Shown here: positions 52,857 to 61,744 of the stretch, one piece after another
Layout: each line of letters begins with the position of its first letter
Numbering within the stretch: position 1 is the first letter of the stretch
Assembly: GCF_033239625.1 (NCBI RefSeq)
Contig: NZ_BTCK01000034.1
Coordinates: 7,282 to 71,281, forward strand
Source: Paenibacillus_T sp033239625
Lineage (GTDB): Bacteria; Bacillota; Bacilli; Paenibacillales; Paenibacillaceae
DNA: 64,000 bases
Direction: 5' to 3'
Notes under the pieces: generated by a model
Seen by the model: the letters and a program-made list of their open reading frames with translations, nothing else
The model's database searches: none
Told to the model about the DNA's origin: nothing
Translations under genes and position numbers: made by a program

Positions 52857-53858
52857 CTATCCGACTACCGCTTTTACGACGAAGACAATAACAGCAAGTG
52901 TAACCGGCACAGCCCAGCCCCAGCTCGCGGCCATCCGACCTCCTGCCGCATCTTCACGACTGCCAAGCAGCGAATCCTTGCATCCGCCAGCTTCATCTCT
53001 TCTCGCTGTTTCATCCCTATACTGCTCCCTCGATCGTACTAACATCTGGCGGTCCATTCGCTTCAGAATGAGCCAGCACACATAGATTGCCGGCACCGAT
53101 GCGACGCCTATCAGTATAAGGAACGGCACGTCTACTCCGCTGCTTGAAGAAACGCCTTCGACGAGATCCCCGCCGCGAGCATAAGAGCCAAACACATAGG
53201 TTAGGTTCGTCGCCATATGGATAGCGAGACCTGGCAGTATCGAGCCTGATCGCTGGACGATTAGCGCCGATATAAGCGCTGATGCAAACAGCTCGAACAG
53301 ACGGTACGGATTGTCGTGGAACAACGCAAATAATGCCGAGCTCACAACAGCGCCGAACAGAATGCCGTGCTGCTCCAAGCCCGACAGCAAGACGCCGCGA
53401 AACAATAGCTCCTCGCACAGCGGTGGAATAATGCCAATGCATAACAGAAGCAGCAGCAATGAACCTACATTATCCGAGATCGGATAGTCAGACGGCTTAT
53501 ATGCATCGCCGAACAACGTCAATGCTGCTTCCGTCAGCCGGTGCAAGAACAACATCGGAACTTGGCTAACCGCGTACAGCAGCACACCTAGGCCAAGTAT
53601 AGACCACGGCACAGCATGCAGCCTCAGCGTCCGCTTCAATGACAGCCCGCTCCAACGTGTCCAGATGACGCCCGGCAGAAGGAATAGCAGGACATTACCG
53701 ATCAGTACTTGAACGAGGAAAAGGCTCAGCGTATATCCTCCTTCTGCATCCTGCGAGGAGAATACCGCTGAGAAAACAACCCCTGCTGTATACGATACGA
53801 GAAATATCCACCCCGCCTCAGCAGCACTCAACCTCTTGTCTGCTATCATTACGTTCAC
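52857..53858 (-). CDS. CPBP-family intramembrane protease-like protein
   Basis: 333 residues with about eight membrane helices. The family motifs are present: motif 1 E-E-L-L-F-R-G in IIPPLCEELLFRGVLLSGL (two catalytic Glu, Arg) and motif 2 LFALFHDNPYRLFELF with the catalytic His, plus GLAIHMATNLTYVF with a second His/Asn. These proteins, also called Abi or Rce1-type, cleave or bind peptides in the membrane. Some protect their own bacteriocin producer. No bacteriocin gene is adjacent. The C-terminal cytoplasmic part is rich in Arg and Asp. Confidence 0.9.
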   Translation of the reverse strand: MNVMIADKRLSAAEAGWIFLVSYTAGVVFSAVFSSQDAEGGYTLSLFLVQVLIGNVLLFLLPGVIWTRWSGLSLKRTLRLHAVPWSILGLGVLLYAVSQVPMLFLHRLTEAALTLFGDAYKPSDYPISDNVGSLLLLLLCIGIIPPLCEELLFRGVLLSGLEQHGILFGAVVSSALFALFHDNPYRLFELFASALISALIVQRSGSILPGLAIHMATNLTYVFGSYARGGDLVEGVSSSSGVDVPFLILIGVASVPAIYVCWLILKRMDRQMLVRSREQYRDETARRDEAGGCKDSLLGSREDAAGGRMAASWGWAVPVTLAVIVFVVKAVVG

Positions 53859-53970
53859 CTCAAACTAACATTTTATACCAGTAATATATTCCTCCCCTAT
53901 GGTAGTCCCCATCGATAACGAATTCAACAGCTCAAGCCTCCGATTACCGTTAAGTTTCGCTAAAGAAAAA

Positions 53971-53997
53971 GCAGCGCCGCCATTAGCGCGGAGCTGC
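53971..53997 (-). terminator. Terminator of the relict permease
   Basis: GCAGCGCCGC, loop CATTAGC, GCGGAGCTGC with one mismatch. On the minus strand TTTTTCTTT follows. Confidence 0.7.
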
Positions 53998-54018
53998 CTT
54001 CATACTTGGAATATCCAA

Positions 54019-54138
54019 TTAACCTTTCACCGCGCCTGCAACCATGCCCTTCATAATGTTCTTCTGCATGATGAGGAAGAAGATTACCGGAGGCAACGTC
54101 GTCAGTACAACGACGGTAAATGCGAATTGAGCCAGTGG
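54019..54138 (-). pseudogene. Relict C-terminus of a carbohydrate ABC transporter permease
   Basis: A 39-residue frame ends PPVIFFLIMQKNIMKGMVAG and then AVKG-stop, the invariant C-terminal end of MalG-type sugar permeases. A TAG precedes the first codon, and nothing upstream continues the family. It still has its terminator. The rest of the gene and operon is missing, so this marks a deletion or insertion junction near the xylosidase gene. Confidence 0.85.
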
Positions 54139-54318
54139 CTACGCTGCCCTCCTTATGACTAAGTTTCTTCAATATCATCTGAACAATTTCACGAAAATTT
54201 CGAGGCATTCCCACTCTCGTTCGACAACCTTTATTAATAATCCGCTCTATTATTTATGATGGAACACATCAAGCCCCGCAGCGTAGTGAACCAGTCCGAT
54301 TATAAAGGAGATGGCGAA

Positions 54319-56529
54319 ATGCCCGCTCGCTCAACGCGCGTAATGTTAAAAAACAAAACACCGCACACGCTGCAGCTCTCAGACTCTGGACTCGCACATG
54401 GAGAATGGACACCTGGCGGTTGGACTCCGCCTGCATTCATTCCACCAGGGGGCGAAATGGGATGGCAATCGGAGAGTGACGGGTTTGCAACCGGTACTGA
54501 AGGACATGTCAGCTATATCTTTGACTATGATTGGCAGTCATGGTCGCAGGTCCAACCTGGAACGGTGTTCGATCATCGGAACCAGAACGTCACTGCAATC
54601 TCGCGCAACCCAAATCAGATCGACCTATTCGTCATCGGCTTCGATAATGCAGTTTGGACCACTTGGTGGGAAGCTAGCATTGGCTGGGCGCCTGGAGGCT
54701 GGTTCCAAATCCATCCTGAAACCGTATTCGATCATACGACACAACAAGTCACAGCGATCGCTCGCGGGACCGGGCACCTCGATCTGTTCGTCATCGGCTT
54801 CGACAATGCGGTCTGGAGCACTTGGTGGGATGCAGTTACAGGCTGGGCAGCGGGCGGCTGGGTCCAGATTCATGCTGAAACAACATTCGATCATACCAAA
54901 CAGAAAATCACTGCCGTCTCTCGCAATGAGAGTCAAATCGACCTGTTCGTCATCGGTTTCGACAATGCGGTTTGGAGCATTTGGTGGGAAGCAGCTTCTG
55001 GCTGGTCACCTAGCGGTTGGTTCCAGATTCATCCTGGAACGTTTTTCGATCATACGACACAGAAAATTACCGCAATCTCCCGAAACCCGAACCATCTGGA
55101 CTTATTCGTCATCGGCTTTGACAACGCAGTCTGGAGCACTTGGTGGGAACCAGCTATCGGCTGGGCGAATTGGTTTCAAATTCATGCTGGAACGGTGTTC
55201 GATCATACGAAACAGGAGATTGCAGCCATAACACGCAACCCAGATCAAATCGATCTGTTCGTCATCGGCTTCGATAATGCGGTGTGGAGCACATGGTGGG
55301 AAACACATTCCGGTTGGGCGGCCGGCGGTTGGATTCAGATTCACCCCGAGACACGCTTTGATCACACTACGCAAAAAATTACAGCCCTATCCCGTCATTC
55401 GAATCAAATCGATCTGTTCGTGGTCGGGCTCGATAATGCCATATGGAGCACTTGGTGGGAAGGGCAATCTGGCTGGGCAACTGTCGGCTGGCTCCCGATT
55501 CACAATGAAACGGTATTCGACCACACGACCCAACGGATAGCTGCTCTTGCACGAAGCTCCGACCATATTGATCTGTTCATTATCGGCTTCGATAATGTCG
55601 TATGGAAGAACTGGTGGGGCACTCGCGCCTCGCTAAACATTCGATGGGATAACCCCTTCGTCGGGTTGAACAATTACCATCACAGCGTAAGCCCTGGCTA
55701 CGGACTATCAGGCGCCGGCGGCAAAGGGAACAATACCGAAACGATATATACGTTGCAGACCGATGCCCCCGTACGCGTACCCGGATTTCTGCCAAGCACC
55801 AACGGACTCCCATTCGGCAATAACTGGCCAAGTGCTTCGTTTGGACAGCTGCGCCTGCCTCCATTCTCATGGTGGGGAGATGGCATTTCGTTAGGCGATG
55901 CATCAAACGGCTTATGCGGCGGAATGACGTATGCTGTCATTGATTATTTCGAAGCCCATCAGAGGCCGCCTCAACATCGACCCGCGGTAGAAGGCGATCC
56001 TATATTTCATTACTTTGTTCGTCGTCTCTTTGACAGCTTTAATTCGCCGATGCTCGGTTCTTGCGATCCGCTTGTATGCGGTGGTTTCGATGTCCTGGCG
56101 AATGTAAAAGAGTTTATGACGCTAACAGACAGCCTCTACCCCAATTCGGACAATTATATTTCAGATGGTTTTCTTGGCGACGGCAAAGCATGGAAAATGG
56201 CGCGCAGCGCATGGCCGGCAATCCAGCAAACGATTGACAGCGGCAAGCTATGTCCGATTGGGCTTGTTATGGTCAAGTCACTGCTGCCTTCCGATCTAGG
56301 CCAGAATCATCAAGTGCTCGTCTACGGCTACCAGCTGAGACAGACGCAATTAACACTATTTATTTGCGATCCAAACTCACCGCTCGACGACCATGTGACC
56401 GCCACTCTTAATATTGAAGATACTGGCGAACCGATCGATGTCACACATAACGTTGACGTCGGTCGTCCGATCTATGCATTCTTTCCTCTGCGTTATTCCT
56501 TTATTGCTCCTGTTGGAGGAACGCCATAA
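54319..56529 (+). CDS. Multidomain protein: aegerolysin-like start, seven-bladed DUF346 propeller, papain-like C-terminus
   Basis: The ATG at 54319 has AGGAG eight bases upstream; 736 residues. No signal peptide was seen. Residues about 8-70 (VMLKNKTPHTLQLSDSGLAHGEW, WQSESDGFATGTEGHVSY) resemble aegerolysin/ET79 proteins. Residues about 77-435 contain seven tandem repeats of about 53 residues with the core FDHTTQKITA..NQIDLFVIGFDNAVWSTWW (DUF346), one blade each. The extra strand DWQSWSQVQPG at the front would close the ring. The C-terminal part (about 450-736) has C533 in GLCGGM, H664 in NHQVLVYGY and D684 in CDPN, a papain-like order of Cys, His, Asp. A surface lectin with peptidase activity is possible. 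A toxin-like role is also open. Confidence 0.75.
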   Translation: MPARSTRVMLKNKTPHTLQLSDSGLAHGEWTPGGWTPPAFIPPGGEMGWQSESDGFATGTEGHVSYIFDYDWQSWSQVQPGTVFDHRNQNVTAISRNPNQIDLFVIGFDNAVWTTWWEASIGWAPGGWFQIHPETVFDHTTQQVTAIARGTGHLDLFVIGFDNAVWSTWWDAVTGWAAGGWVQIHAETTFDHTKQKITAVSRNESQIDLFVIGFDNAVWSIWWEAASGWSPSGWFQIHPGTFFDHTTQKITAISRNPNHLDLFVIGFDNAVWSTWWEPAIGWANWFQIHAGTVFDHTKQEIAAITRNPDQIDLFVIGFDNAVWSTWWETHSGWAAGGWIQIHPETRFDHTTQKITALSRHSNQIDLFVVGLDNAIWSTWWEGQSGWATVGWLPIHNETVFDHTTQRIAALARSSDHIDLFIIGFDNVVWKNWWGTRASLNIRWDNPFVGLNNYHHSVSPGYGLSGAGGKGNNTETIYTLQTDAPVRVPGFLPSTNGLPFGNNWPSASFGQLRLPPFSWWGDGISLGDASNGLCGGMTYAVIDYFEAHQRPPQHRPAVEGDPIFHYFVRRLFDSFNSPMLGSCDPLVCGGFDVLANVKEFMTLTDSLYPNSDNYISDGFLGDGKAWKMARSAWPAIQQTIDSGKLCPIGLVMVKSLLPSDLGQNHQVLVYGYQLRQTQLTLFICDPNSPLDDHVTATLNIEDTGEPIDVTHNVDVGRPIYAFFPLRYSFIAPVGGTP

Positions 56530-56550
56530 CAACAAATTAATGCACAAAGC

Positions 56551-56590
56551 AAAGCCTCCACTCACATTCTCGTGAGTGGAGGCTTTTTTA
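56551..56590. terminator. Bidirectional terminator between convergent genes
   Basis: AAAGCCTCCACTCAC and its complement (15 bp), loop ATTCTC, with T-runs on both sides. Confidence 0.9.
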
Positions 56591-56599
56591 TAGGCTCGA

Positions 56600-58924
56600 T
56601 TAAGCCAGCGTAATCGTAACCGTCACGTTCTTCTCGCCAGCAGGGACGATAACCGTGTCACCGTCAACGGATGCGGATGCTCCGCTTGCCGATGCGATCT
56701 CGCCGATGCTGTTCAGCGTTACGCTGAACGCTTTGCCCGTACCTTGCAAGGAAACAACGATCGACTTGCCTTCGCGCACAACGGAAACTGTCGTTTCGAC
56801 AGCACCTTTGATATCGCGAACCGTTGCCGTTGCTGTGCGGCCATCTTCCAGTGCATAGACGTTGAAGTCCACACCGTTCGAGTAGTCGTAGTCAGGGCGC
56901 AGATCGTTCGCGCCGAAAGCGATGATCGAGTTCGGACGCGCGAACAATGGCAGGCTGTCGAAGCCGTAGTTTTCCTTGTGCCAGCCCGGCTCTTTCGTCT
57001 CGCCGCTCAGTACATGCGTCCACGTACCGCCTTGCGGCAGGTAGTATTGCACGTCGCCGCTCTCCGTGAAGATCGGAGCAACGAGCAAGTTCTCGCCGAG
57101 CATGTATTGACGATCGAGGAATTCCGTCGTCGGATCGTTCTGGAATTCGATGATCATCGCACGCTGCGAAGGCAGGCCGAGCTCAGGCGCTTGTGCCGCT
57201 GTGTCGAACAGGTAAGGCATCAGGCGGCTCTTAAGCTTCGTGAAGAAGCGCGTAACGTCAACTGCTTCTTGATCGTAAGCCCAAGGCACCCGGTACGACT
57301 TGGAACCGTGCAGACGGCTGTGGCTCGAGAGCAAGCCGAATTGCAGCCAGCGTTTGAATACGTGCGTTGGCGCCGTGTTCTCGAAGCCGCCGATATCGTG
57401 GCTCCAGAAGCCGAAGCCGGACAGACCGAGCGACAGGCCGCCGCGAAGGCTCTCAGCCATCGACTCGTAGTCTGCGTAGCAGTCGCCGCCCCAGTGTACA
57501 GGGAACTTCTGTCCGCCGACCGTAGCCGAACGCGCGAACAGTGCTGCTTCGCCTTTGCCAAGCTTTTCTTCCAGCACGTTGAATACAACTTCGTTGTACA
57601 GCTGCGTGTAGAAGTTGTGCATTTTGTACGGGTCGGAGCCGTCATGATATACAACATCCGTCGGGATGCGCTCGCCGAAGTCTGTTTTGAAGCTGTCCAC
57701 GCCCATGTCCACGAGGTCGCGCAGGTAGCCAGCGAACCATTCGCATGCTGCTGGATTCGTGAAGTCGACGAGCGCCATGCCCGGCTGCCACAGATCCCAT
57801 TGCCATACGTCGCCATTAGCTTTCTTCACGAGATAGCCGTTAGCTTTGCCTTCTTCGAACAGACGCGAGCGCTGTGCGATATAAGGGTTGATCCATACGC
57901 AGATCTTCAGACCTTTGTCATGCAGACGTTTCAGCATGCCGACTGGGTCCGGGAACGTACGCTCATCCCATTTGAAGTCCGTCCAGTGGTATTCCTTCAT
58001 CCAGAAGCAGTCGAAGTGGAATACGTGCAGCGGCAAATCGCGCTCAGCCATGCCGTCTACGAACGAGTTAACCGTCGCTTCGTCGTAGTTCGTCGTGAAC
58101 GACGTCGTCAGCCACAGGCCGAACGACCATGCCGGCGGCAGCGCCGCTTTGCCTGTCAGATCCGTATATTTGCTCAGTACATCCTTGATCGAAGGACCAT
58201 CGATAACGAAGTATTCGAGCGATTCGCCTTCAACGCTGAATTGTACTTTCTTCACTTTCTCGGAACCAACCTCGAACGATACGAGCTCTGGTTGGTTGAC
58301 GAATACGCCATAACCTTTGTTCGAAACATAGAACGGAATGTTCTTGTACGTCTGCTCGGAGCTTGTGCCGCCGTCTTCGTTCCAGATGTCAACGACTTGT
58401 CCATTCTTCACGAAAGCAGTGAAGCGCTCGCCCAGACCGTAGATGAATTCGCCTACGCCAAGATCCAGCTCTTCGCGCAGCCATCTGCGGTCCTTGCCTT
58501 CCGTCACATAAGCCATCGAACGAGGGCCGCTGCCCGTCAGACGCTCGCCGCCGCGGTAGAATGCAACGCTCCACTCTGCGCCTTTGCGGATGTGCGCGCT
58601 AAGCGTGCCGCTCGTCAGAATCGTTTCGTCTTCCGTTTCCGTAATCGTCACGTGACCCTTCGATTCAGGCGTCAGCTCGAACTTCGGTCCACGTTCTACA
58701 ACACCTGCATAGTGGATCAGCTTAACGCCGATAACACCTGGTGCTGGCGAGTGGAATTTCACCGTCAACTGAAGCGTATCCAGCATGTTGGAACGGCTCA
58801 GAATCGGAATTGGCGATACATAAGCGGTCAGCTCGTCGCCGCGACGCTCAACCTCATGTGCTTGTACTGCTGGTTTCAGGTTGAAGCCTTCGCGTACAAG
58901 CCAGTTCCCGTTATGGAATTTCAT
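56600..58924 (-). CDS. yicI: Alpha-xylosidase, GH31
   Basis: 774 residues, close to the length of YicI of Escherichia coli (772). The catalytic nucleophile is the Asp in SFKTDFGERIPTDV (near 410). The acid/base Asp is in VHWGGDCYADYESMAESLRGGLSLGLSGFGFWSHDIGGFE, where DCYADYESM and SGFGFWSHDIGGF are family markers. It removes alpha-linked xylose from xyloglucan oligosaccharides such as isoprimeverose. It is intracellular (no signal). A divergent AraC gene and the relict sugar permease suggest a former xylo-oligosaccharide uptake locus. Confidence 0.94.
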   Translation of the reverse strand: MKFHNGNWLVREGFNLKPAVQAHEVERRGDELTAYVSPIPILSRSNMLDTLQLTVKFHSPAPGVIGVKLIHYAGVVERGPKFELTPESKGHVTITETEDETILTSGTLSAHIRKGAEWSVAFYRGGERLTGSGPRSMAYVTEGKDRRWLREELDLGVGEFIYGLGERFTAFVKNGQVVDIWNEDGGTSSEQTYKNIPFYVSNKGYGVFVNQPELVSFEVGSEKVKKVQFSVEGESLEYFVIDGPSIKDVLSKYTDLTGKAALPPAWSFGLWLTTSFTTNYDEATVNSFVDGMAERDLPLHVFHFDCFWMKEYHWTDFKWDERTFPDPVGMLKRLHDKGLKICVWINPYIAQRSRLFEEGKANGYLVKKANGDVWQWDLWQPGMALVDFTNPAACEWFAGYLRDLVDMGVDSFKTDFGERIPTDVVYHDGSDPYKMHNFYTQLYNEVVFNVLEEKLGKGEAALFARSATVGGQKFPVHWGGDCYADYESMAESLRGGLSLGLSGFGFWSHDIGGFENTAPTHVFKRWLQFGLLSSHSRLHGSKSYRVPWAYDQEAVDVTRFFTKLKSRLMPYLFDTAAQAPELGLPSQRAMIIEFQNDPTTEFLDRQYMLGENLLVAPIFTESGDVQYYLPQGGTWTHVLSGETKEPGWHKENYGFDSLPLFARPNSIIAFGANDLRPDYDYSNGVDFNVYALEDGRTATATVRDIKGAVETTVSVVREGKSIVVSLQGTGKAFSVTLNSIGEIASASGASASVDGDTVIVPAGEKNVTVTITLA

Positions 58925-58989
58925 GGTTTGGTTTCATCCTTTCGAAGCAATATAGGATAGGAATTGCATGTAATTACGTATATAGTAGT

Positions 58990-59018
58990 ATTATACTGAC
59001 TTCGATTCAGGCAAACTA
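58990..59018 (-). promoter_or_regulatory. Promoter of the xylosidase gene
   Basis: On the minus strand TAGTTT (59013-59018), 17-bp spacer, TATAAT (58990-58995). The weak -35 fits activation by the divergent AraC protein. Confidence 0.55.
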
Positions 59019-59057
59019 TCATAATTATGAGTGACTTTAGCACGATTCTGATATTGT

Positions 59058-60002
59058 ATGTTCATCATGACAGAAAGGCTGAATGCCGCAATGGATCTCT
59101 ACGCCAAGCACACCCTTCGCGAGGACCGCTTACATGGCGATGCAATGCTCCCTATGGCTGCCTACTTAATCGAGCGGGAAGCGGGAGAGCCCATACTGGA
59201 CACACATTGGCACCAGGAAGCGGAGTTCTTCTGCGTCCTGGAAGGTGAAGTGCGGTTCCAGATCGATACCGATTACCTCGTCGTCCGAGCAGGCGAAGCC
59301 GTCTTCATCGACGGCGGCGACATGCATGCCGGTCATTCGCATAACGACTCCCCATGTACTTTCTGCGCGATTGTTTTTGACGCCGATTGGTTGGCAGGCG
59401 CAAGCTACGACGCTGTTCAAGCGGGCTTCATTACCCCCCTGCAAGAGAAGCGCCGCACATTGCCGCGGCATATTGAGCCCGATAGCGAATGGGGCCAAGC
59501 CGTGCTTGGCCATTTGCACGCAGTAATGGACGCTTACGACCGACAGCCGCTAGGTTTCGAGGCTGCGATTAAGGGGCGGCTGCTGCTCATATTCTCCGAA
59601 ATCGCTGCTGCCGGTCAGTGGCGCAAACGTTCGGCGGTTAATGCCGCCGAGGTCGTTAAGATCGAGAGACTGAAGACGATCATCGTGCATATGCAGGAGC
59701 ATTACGACCGTCCTCTCCGCATACGCGAGCTTGCCGATCTTGTCCCGATGAGCGAAGGCCAGTTCATTCGCTTCTTCAAATCGATGACGCACAAAACGCC
59801 GATCGACTACTTGAACAGCTACAGAGTGCGCCGCGCGGCAGAACTGCTACGCGACACCGACCGCAAAATTTCGGACATCGCACTCGAGGTCGGCTTCGAG
59901 CATGTCAGTTATTTCATTAAAGTGTTCCGCAGACAGCACAAAACGACTCCTTCCGAATATCGGAAAGAGTCGTCTCATGAATTGGATGCTGATATTGATT
60001 GA
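59058..60002 (+). CDS. AraC-family regulator with cupin domain
   Basis: 314 residues. The cupin part (about 20-115: DTHWHQEAEFFCVLEGEVRFQIDTDYLVVRAGEAVFIDGGDMHAGH) binds a sugar. The C-terminal double helix-turn-helix (about 205-305) has YDRPLRIRELADLVPMSEGQFIRFFKSMTHKTPIDYLNSYRVRRAAELLRDTDRKISDIALEVGFEHVSYFIKVFRRQHKTTPSEYR, typical of AraC. It lies divergent from yicI and most likely activates it. The start codon (59058 or 59067) has only a weak ribosome site. Confidence 0.93.
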   Translation: MFIMTERLNAAMDLYAKHTLREDRLHGDAMLPMAAYLIEREAGEPILDTHWHQEAEFFCVLEGEVRFQIDTDYLVVRAGEAVFIDGGDMHAGHSHNDSPCTFCAIVFDADWLAGASYDAVQAGFITPLQEKRRTLPRHIEPDSEWGQAVLGHLHAVMDAYDRQPLGFEAAIKGRLLLIFSEIAAAGQWRKRSAVNAAEVVKIERLKTIIVHMQEHYDRPLRIRELADLVPMSEGQFIRFFKSMTHKTPIDYLNSYRVRRAAELLRDTDRKISDIALEVGFEHVSYFIKVFRRQHKTTPSEYRKESSHELDADID

Positions 60003-60049
60003 TGGATAGATAGTGATGCACACTCTAGTGCAATGCGTCGCTAGCTTTT

Positions 60050-60230
60050 AACGAACTCCAGCAGCGCTAATACGCTTGTACGGAGATCTGCGATTTCTAA
60101 CGAACCTCGTACGCTCTATCTATGCTTATACCGGCCGGAAGATCTTATTTTACAGCAAATATGAGTTACTAAGTTCGTTAGCGCCTTAATATACCCTTAT
60201 TGCGCCGAATAAGCTCGCTATGGTTCGTTA
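60050..60230. repeat. Palindromic intergenic repeat cluster
   Basis: Four copies of a ~30-base unit starting TAACGAAC, two direct (60050, 60099) and two inverted (GTTCGTTA at 60173-60180 and 60223-60230). Further weak similarity follows the core (CT-AT-TGC). It fills the gap between araC and the NlpC gene. Confidence 0.7.
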
Positions 60231-60253
60231 GCCTTCCGATTGCTCGTCCAACA

Positions 60254-61345
60254 CTAGATGATGCTGCCGCCATATATGAAGCGATATTCCCAATGCGTGC
60301 CCGCGATGCTGCTAATCTTCACGCCGCCGGATTCTTTCGAATAAGTATGTAGAATCTGACCGTCGCCCAAGTAAATCGCATCGTGCGAGATACGTTGCGC
60401 GGACTTATCGATACCTGCGTAATCGGAAGCCTTGGACCCCTTGTAATCCATGAATACGAGGATGTCGCCGCGCTTCAGCTGATGCCAGTCATAGACCGCA
60501 TTACCTTTGCTCTTCACATACTCGCCTTGGCCGCGGGAGTCCGCAGGCAGCTTCAGCCCGATGCCCTCAAGGTACATCTGGCGGAACAGATCGGAGCAGT
60601 CGAACGTCGTCGTCGTATTCCGGTTCGAACCGAACTCATACGGCGTGCCGAGGTATTTCATACCCGTTGCGATTACTTTCTCGATCTGCGCTGCACGCGA
60701 AGCATCGGTCTCGTTCGTTGAGCCGCCGGACGTGCCGCCCGAAGTGCCGCCGCTGGAGGACGTGCCGCCAGTCGACGTACCCGAGCCGCCGCCGGAAGGA
60801 ACGCTGCCGTTTATTTTCAAGTATTTGCTGTCGGTTGAGACGTAACCAACTTGGCCGTTCGTTTCTTGGACGCGATACCAGCTGGCATTCGTTTTCTCCA
60901 GCACGACGACGGGTTCGCCTTTCTTCAGCATTCGGATGACGCTGCTCGATGCCGATGCGCTTGTCCGCATATTAACGCCGTACAGCACCGTCGCGGTCGT
61001 CGTTCCTGTCGGTGTCGACACACTGCCGCCGCTGCTGCTGGACAGATTGACATTCAAATATTGACTCGACGTCGACACATAGCCGATTTGTCCGCTGCTG
61101 TCTTGTACCTTGTACCAATACGAGTTCGTCTTCTCGAGAACGACGAGGCTTTCGCCCTTCTTCACCATACGGATAACGCTGCCCGATGTCGACGGACTAG
61201 TGCGCATGTTGACGCCTGACTCTACGGTTGCCGTACCGACCTGCGCTGCGAATACGTCCGCTGTCGGAACGAGGATGGATCCAAATGCAAGCATGGTTGC
61301 CATTGAAGCTGTAAGGAGCGGTTTCTTCCATGAAGTAGTAAGCAT
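60254..61345 (-). CDS. Secreted NlpC/P60 endopeptidase with two SH3b domains
   Basis: The ATG at 61345 (MLTTSWKKPLLTASMAT) is chosen for the signal peptide (about 1-34, cleavage after VFA-AQ); a GGAGGG lies upstream. 363 residues. Two SH3b domains (about 36-100 and 115-180, each with GVNMRTSPS-type and WYKVQ motifs) are joined by a Gly/Ser/Thr linker to the NlpC/P60 domain: Cys in TTTFDCSDLFRQMYLEG, His in RISHDAIYLGDGQILHTYS. It should cut wall peptides (D-Glu to meso-Dap type). The Gly-rich linker is probably flexible. Confidence 0.95.
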   Translation of the reverse strand: MLTTSWKKPLLTASMATMLAFGSILVPTADVFAAQVGTATVESGVNMRTSPSTSGSVIRMVKKGESLVVLEKTNSYWYKVQDSSGQIGYVSTSSQYLNVNLSSSSGGSVSTPTGTTTATVLYGVNMRTSASASSSVIRMLKKGEPVVVLEKTNASWYRVQETNGQVGYVSTDSKYLKINGSVPSGGGSGTSTGGTSSSGGTSGGTSGGSTNETDASRAAQIEKVIATGMKYLGTPYEFGSNRNTTTTFDCSDLFRQMYLEGIGLKLPADSRGQGEYVKSKGNAVYDWHQLKRGDILVFMDYKGSKASDYAGIDKSAQRISHDAIYLGDGQILHTYSKESGGVKISSIAGTHWEYRFIYGGSII

Positions 61346-61507
61346 AGGTTCGATTCCCTCCATAGGATTGTTTGTTGTGCTGTGGAAATATAATCCCATT
61401 GTATCGGGTGGTCGAAAGGACAAGCATCTGACGTTGTTCCCAATGTGAATTTTGCCAATCTAGGCATATCGAACCTTGTCGGAATTGTTAGGCTCTGGAC
61501 AACAATA

Positions 61508-61531
61508 AAAAAGCGCCCAATGGGCGCTTTT
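61508..61531 (-). terminator. Terminator of the cation-efflux gene
   Basis: AAAAGCGCCC, AAT loop, GGGCGCTTTT; about 210 bases after the stop of the minus-strand efflux gene. Confidence 0.7.
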
Positions 61532-61744
61532 CTCATCGTTCTCATATTCTGCTATTGGCCTAAGGTTAACCCTACCTGATTCATTGAAATTGTCTCATAA
61601 AAGTGTTGGACTTGGTTACATAACCAATATAGTCCATTCGAACTACCAGGAGAAAAACATACCGTCGCAGGAAACATTTACATAGCCCAAATGATGCGTA
61701 ACTGCGGCGTTTTGCGGGTTGGCGAGAGATGCTGCGGCACTATT

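Noticed and set aside
54550..55625. Regular DNA repeats that might suggest a CRISPR or tandem-repeat array
   Set aside because: The period is about 159 bases, in frame, and encodes propeller blades.
56744..58960. 738-codon antisense frame within the alpha-xylosidase gene
   Set aside because: Codon-bias shadow of a GH31 enzyme with intact catalytic motifs on the other strand.
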